DNA of 64,000 nt from Batillaria attramentaria. Its lineage: Eukaryota; Mollusca; Gastropoda; Batillariidae. Positions 61,719 through 64,000 of this stretch are shown one piece after another. The stretch lies in the NCBI GenBank assembly GCA_018292915.2, contig JACVVK020000153.1:217501-281500 (forward strand), given 5' to 3'. The notes under the pieces were generated by a model. That model saw nothing but the letters and a program-made list of their open reading frames with translations, searched no databases and was not told where the DNA came from. Made by a program: the position numbers and the translations under genes. How positions within the stretch are numbered: the stretch's first letter is position 1; every line of letters starts with the position of its first letter.

Positions 61719-64000
61719 TTCCGACATTTTTAGATTCACGAAACCATTCTGAGCTGTTTTTGGTATTGTCTAATATTGTACCGCTTGGATACAATCTGAT
61801 GTATAAAGTGACAGCGTACAACAGGCTTGCACTGAGCCAACAGAATTTCTGTCTGTAGTAATCTTGGAATTTACGTGCTTAGTGAAAGGGGATGCTACCA
61901 TCTTTATTCTAACAGATCGTTCTGGGGTGTGTTCTTGGTATCTATCGTCACGCCACTTGGTCCTGGACAGTGACAGCGTCCGTCGTGCTGGCACTGAACC
62001 AACAGAAGCGTACTCTATGACGCGGCCACCACACTGTGCACTCCACTAGTGTAACAACAGATGTCGAATTTGAATGTTCGACCGCTCGCGCAAAGTGTAA
62101 CAAACAGTGTATCGCATTAAGAGCTGTACTAATCAAGATAGAGTATTCCGACCGTACAGGCTGACTCACGATCGAAACTGTTTCAAAACTGACATAAGAT
62201 GGCTAAGAAAAAACGGAGTTAGCCCATCTGATCGAAGTTCAAGGTTGTTGAGCGTTCCTTCCTGTGAAACATACTGCTTTTACATTGACTTTTTAACGGC
62301 ATGCAACCATCCGATGAGGATTTTGATATTACCAGACGGTCGTGATGTGCAGACGACAAGATGGCGATTCCACACGAACCACGGGAAGAACATCGTGCTG
62401 AGTAACAACCAGCAGACGGCGGAGAGAGTCAGGGGGTACTTTGATGACGCCATCGTGATTTCCAGTGAGGCCATGACGACAAACACACTGTATGAGGTCA
62501 GATTATTATCCTGATATCATTGCTGTGTGGACAGTGCTGTATGTCGGGCGACTGTTCCACCAGTACTCGGGATTCAATTCCAACTGAAAGAAAACTTTGA
62601 TAAAGTAGCAGTGTTAATGTTCTTTCTGACAAAAACCAAAAAAATGTATTCACAGCTGTCTTGTTGTTTTTATTGTCTCCAGTCTGTTTGTATTTTTCTG
62701 TTACTGTTTATACGTGTACTATAGACTGTGAAGCCAGGGATAGGCATAGATGATAGACATGTTTCCAGATTCTGATTGACAGGTGAGTGCAGCCAATCAC
62801 AGTACACCAATACTCCGACAGACAAATCACACGTGTAGGATTGTCTGTCGGAGTATTCGAGGGTTCCCTGCCACAACGTCCTATCTCTCTTCTTTCTGTC
62901 TGTATCGATGGCAGGGAAACCTCGATATGCTTGACAAAGCTGCCGTGTAATGGCGAAACACAGTGAATCCATGACGTCATGTTGTGGGGAAAAGATCATT
63001 ACGTCAATGTCTTTCATTTTGAAATTACCCCTTTTTTCCCATCAAATGACGTCATGGACGCACCGTGTTGTGTGATTGCACGGCAGAAAGAAATCAAATG
63101 GATTACAATGGAGAATCAGAGGGCGTGACTACGGGCTTGCAGGCTACATGTTCATTATTATATATCAGAGACAATTATCTTTAGGATTTTCTCGGCGCAT
63201 ATTCAAGTGATGTGTGTTGTATCTCTATAGGTACGACTGGATGTAGTGAAAGGAAGCTCGGGTTTTGGGTGTGGTGTGACTGACGGAGACCCGGCAACCC
63301 TCACCGTGCCCTCGGCTACTGCAGGATGGAAAGAGGCCGTAACGATTGGATGGAACTTTGTTCGGAGTTACGGTGTGGGGGTAAGGGGCGTGTGGTATTA
63401 GTATAATCACTATAATGCCGTCTTTACTGGTAACTGGGGAATCACACGTTCTGTGTGACTGACAGGTGCAGTAAGGGGCAAGTGGAATTAGTATCATTAA
63501 TACAATACTGTCTTTACTGGTAACTGAGGAATTACATGCTGACTAAGTTCTGCTGATAGTTCTGTGTGACTGACAGGTGACGTAAGGGACGCGTGGTATT
63601 AGTATAATCACTAGAATGCCATCTTTACAGGTAACTCTGGAATCACATGTTGATTAAGTTCTGCTGATAGGTCTGTGTGACTGACAGGTGAAGGCCTGGA
63701 TTAATTGATTTGTACCGGTCTACGTGACATTGCAACGTTTGATTAGAAAATAAAATCGAGCGGTCTGTATTCAGCTTTTTCCTTTCCGATGTTGAATGTC
63801 TAACATGTGAAGCCGGAATGGCGTTCGCTTCTTACAAGTATTTATTATAAATTATATCAACACAATCAAAGGTTCCCCGATTATAAGATAATCACAGTAT
63901 TTTACGTTTATGTTGTTCTGAGTTTGTTTGATTTTATCGTCTACCATGTACTGATACACAATACATTATATTTTGACACAGACGGACAGTACCGTAGGAA
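60386..64000 (+). CDS. Gene D: RING/B-box/coiled-coil/NHR protein, truncated by the window end
   Basis: Fourth array member. Visible exons: 60386-61537, 62353-62496, 63231-63380 and the first 19 bases of NHR exon 3 (63982-64000). All are in frame with phase-0 introns, and no lesion is seen. Two in-frame size changes distinguish it. Four codons are missing near the end of the first exon, and one is missing in NHR exon 2 (GFGCGV where the others have GSLLCGV). The N-terminal region is nearly identical to genes A and B, which implies recent duplication or gene conversion. Confidence 0.85.
62353..62496 (+). CDS. Gene D NHR exon 1
   Basis: 48 codons between GATGTGCAG and GTCAGA. It reads WRFHTNHGKNIVLSNNQQTA then YFDDAIVISSEAM. 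Confidence 0.78.
63231..63380 (+). CDS. Gene D NHR exon 2
   Basis: 50 codons after CTCTATAG, ending GGTGTGGGG before GTAAGG, one codon shorter than the paralogues. The last codon is Gly rather than Glu. Confidence 0.78.
63982..64000 (+). CDS. Gene D NHR exon 3, cut by the window end
   Basis: Starts after TTTTGACACAG with the codons for TDSTVG, as in gene C. Confidence 0.75.

Overview
This is eukaryotic, intron-rich animal DNA, most likely from a marine mollusc and possibly a gastropod (an inference). The evidence is long (CA)n tracts everywhere, several tRNA-derived SINE families, CR1/L2-type non-LTR retrotransposon pieces, an opsin gene with spliced exons, and an array of TRIM-like RING/B-box genes. 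There are no operons, ribosome binding sites, rRNA genes or CRISPR arrays.

Layout. 1-10.7 kb is repeat-dominated intergenic or upstream-intron DNA: (CA)n, (CATA)n, SINEs, a duplicated 0.8 kb unit with a 2 kb mobile element inserted, and a large palindrome. 10.7-16.2 kb holds the last three exons (TM4 to C-terminus) of an opsin on the + strand. The first of its two visible introns carries about 24 copies of a 43-bp repeat that duplicates the splice acceptor of the next exon. 16.3-23.4 kb is intergenic, with SINEs, a 0.77 kb foldback element and a piggyBac-like MITE.

23.4-64 kb is a tandem array of four paralogous + strand genes (A-D, about 11-12 kb apart). Each encodes RING (C3HC4), two B-boxes and a coiled coil in one large exon, followed by a Neuralized (NHR) domain split over three or four short exons joined by phase-0 introns. 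Gene A has a 1-base frameshift in the third NHR exon and a lost splice acceptor. Gene B is broken by a 4.5 kb DNA transposon in the second NHR exon. Gene C (48.8-54.7 kb) looks intact (561 residues predicted). Gene D is intact as far as visible and runs off the window end.

The transposon in gene B (39734-44237) has about 195-bp terminal inverted repeats, 5'-TGT...ACA-3' ends and a CCGG target duplication. It encodes a retrovirus/Gypsy-type integrase (H2C2 zinc finger, DD35E, GPY/F) fused through an 8-residue repeat tract to an OTU-type cysteine protease. This is a Ginger/GIN-like cut-and-paste element rather than an LTR retrotransposon. Between the genes lie SINEs, LINE fragments, a pogo/Tigger-like element, and minisatellites that arose inside introns of individual gene copies.

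Because the paralogues and duplicated intergenic blocks supply empty sites, the ends of several insertions can be read directly from this window.
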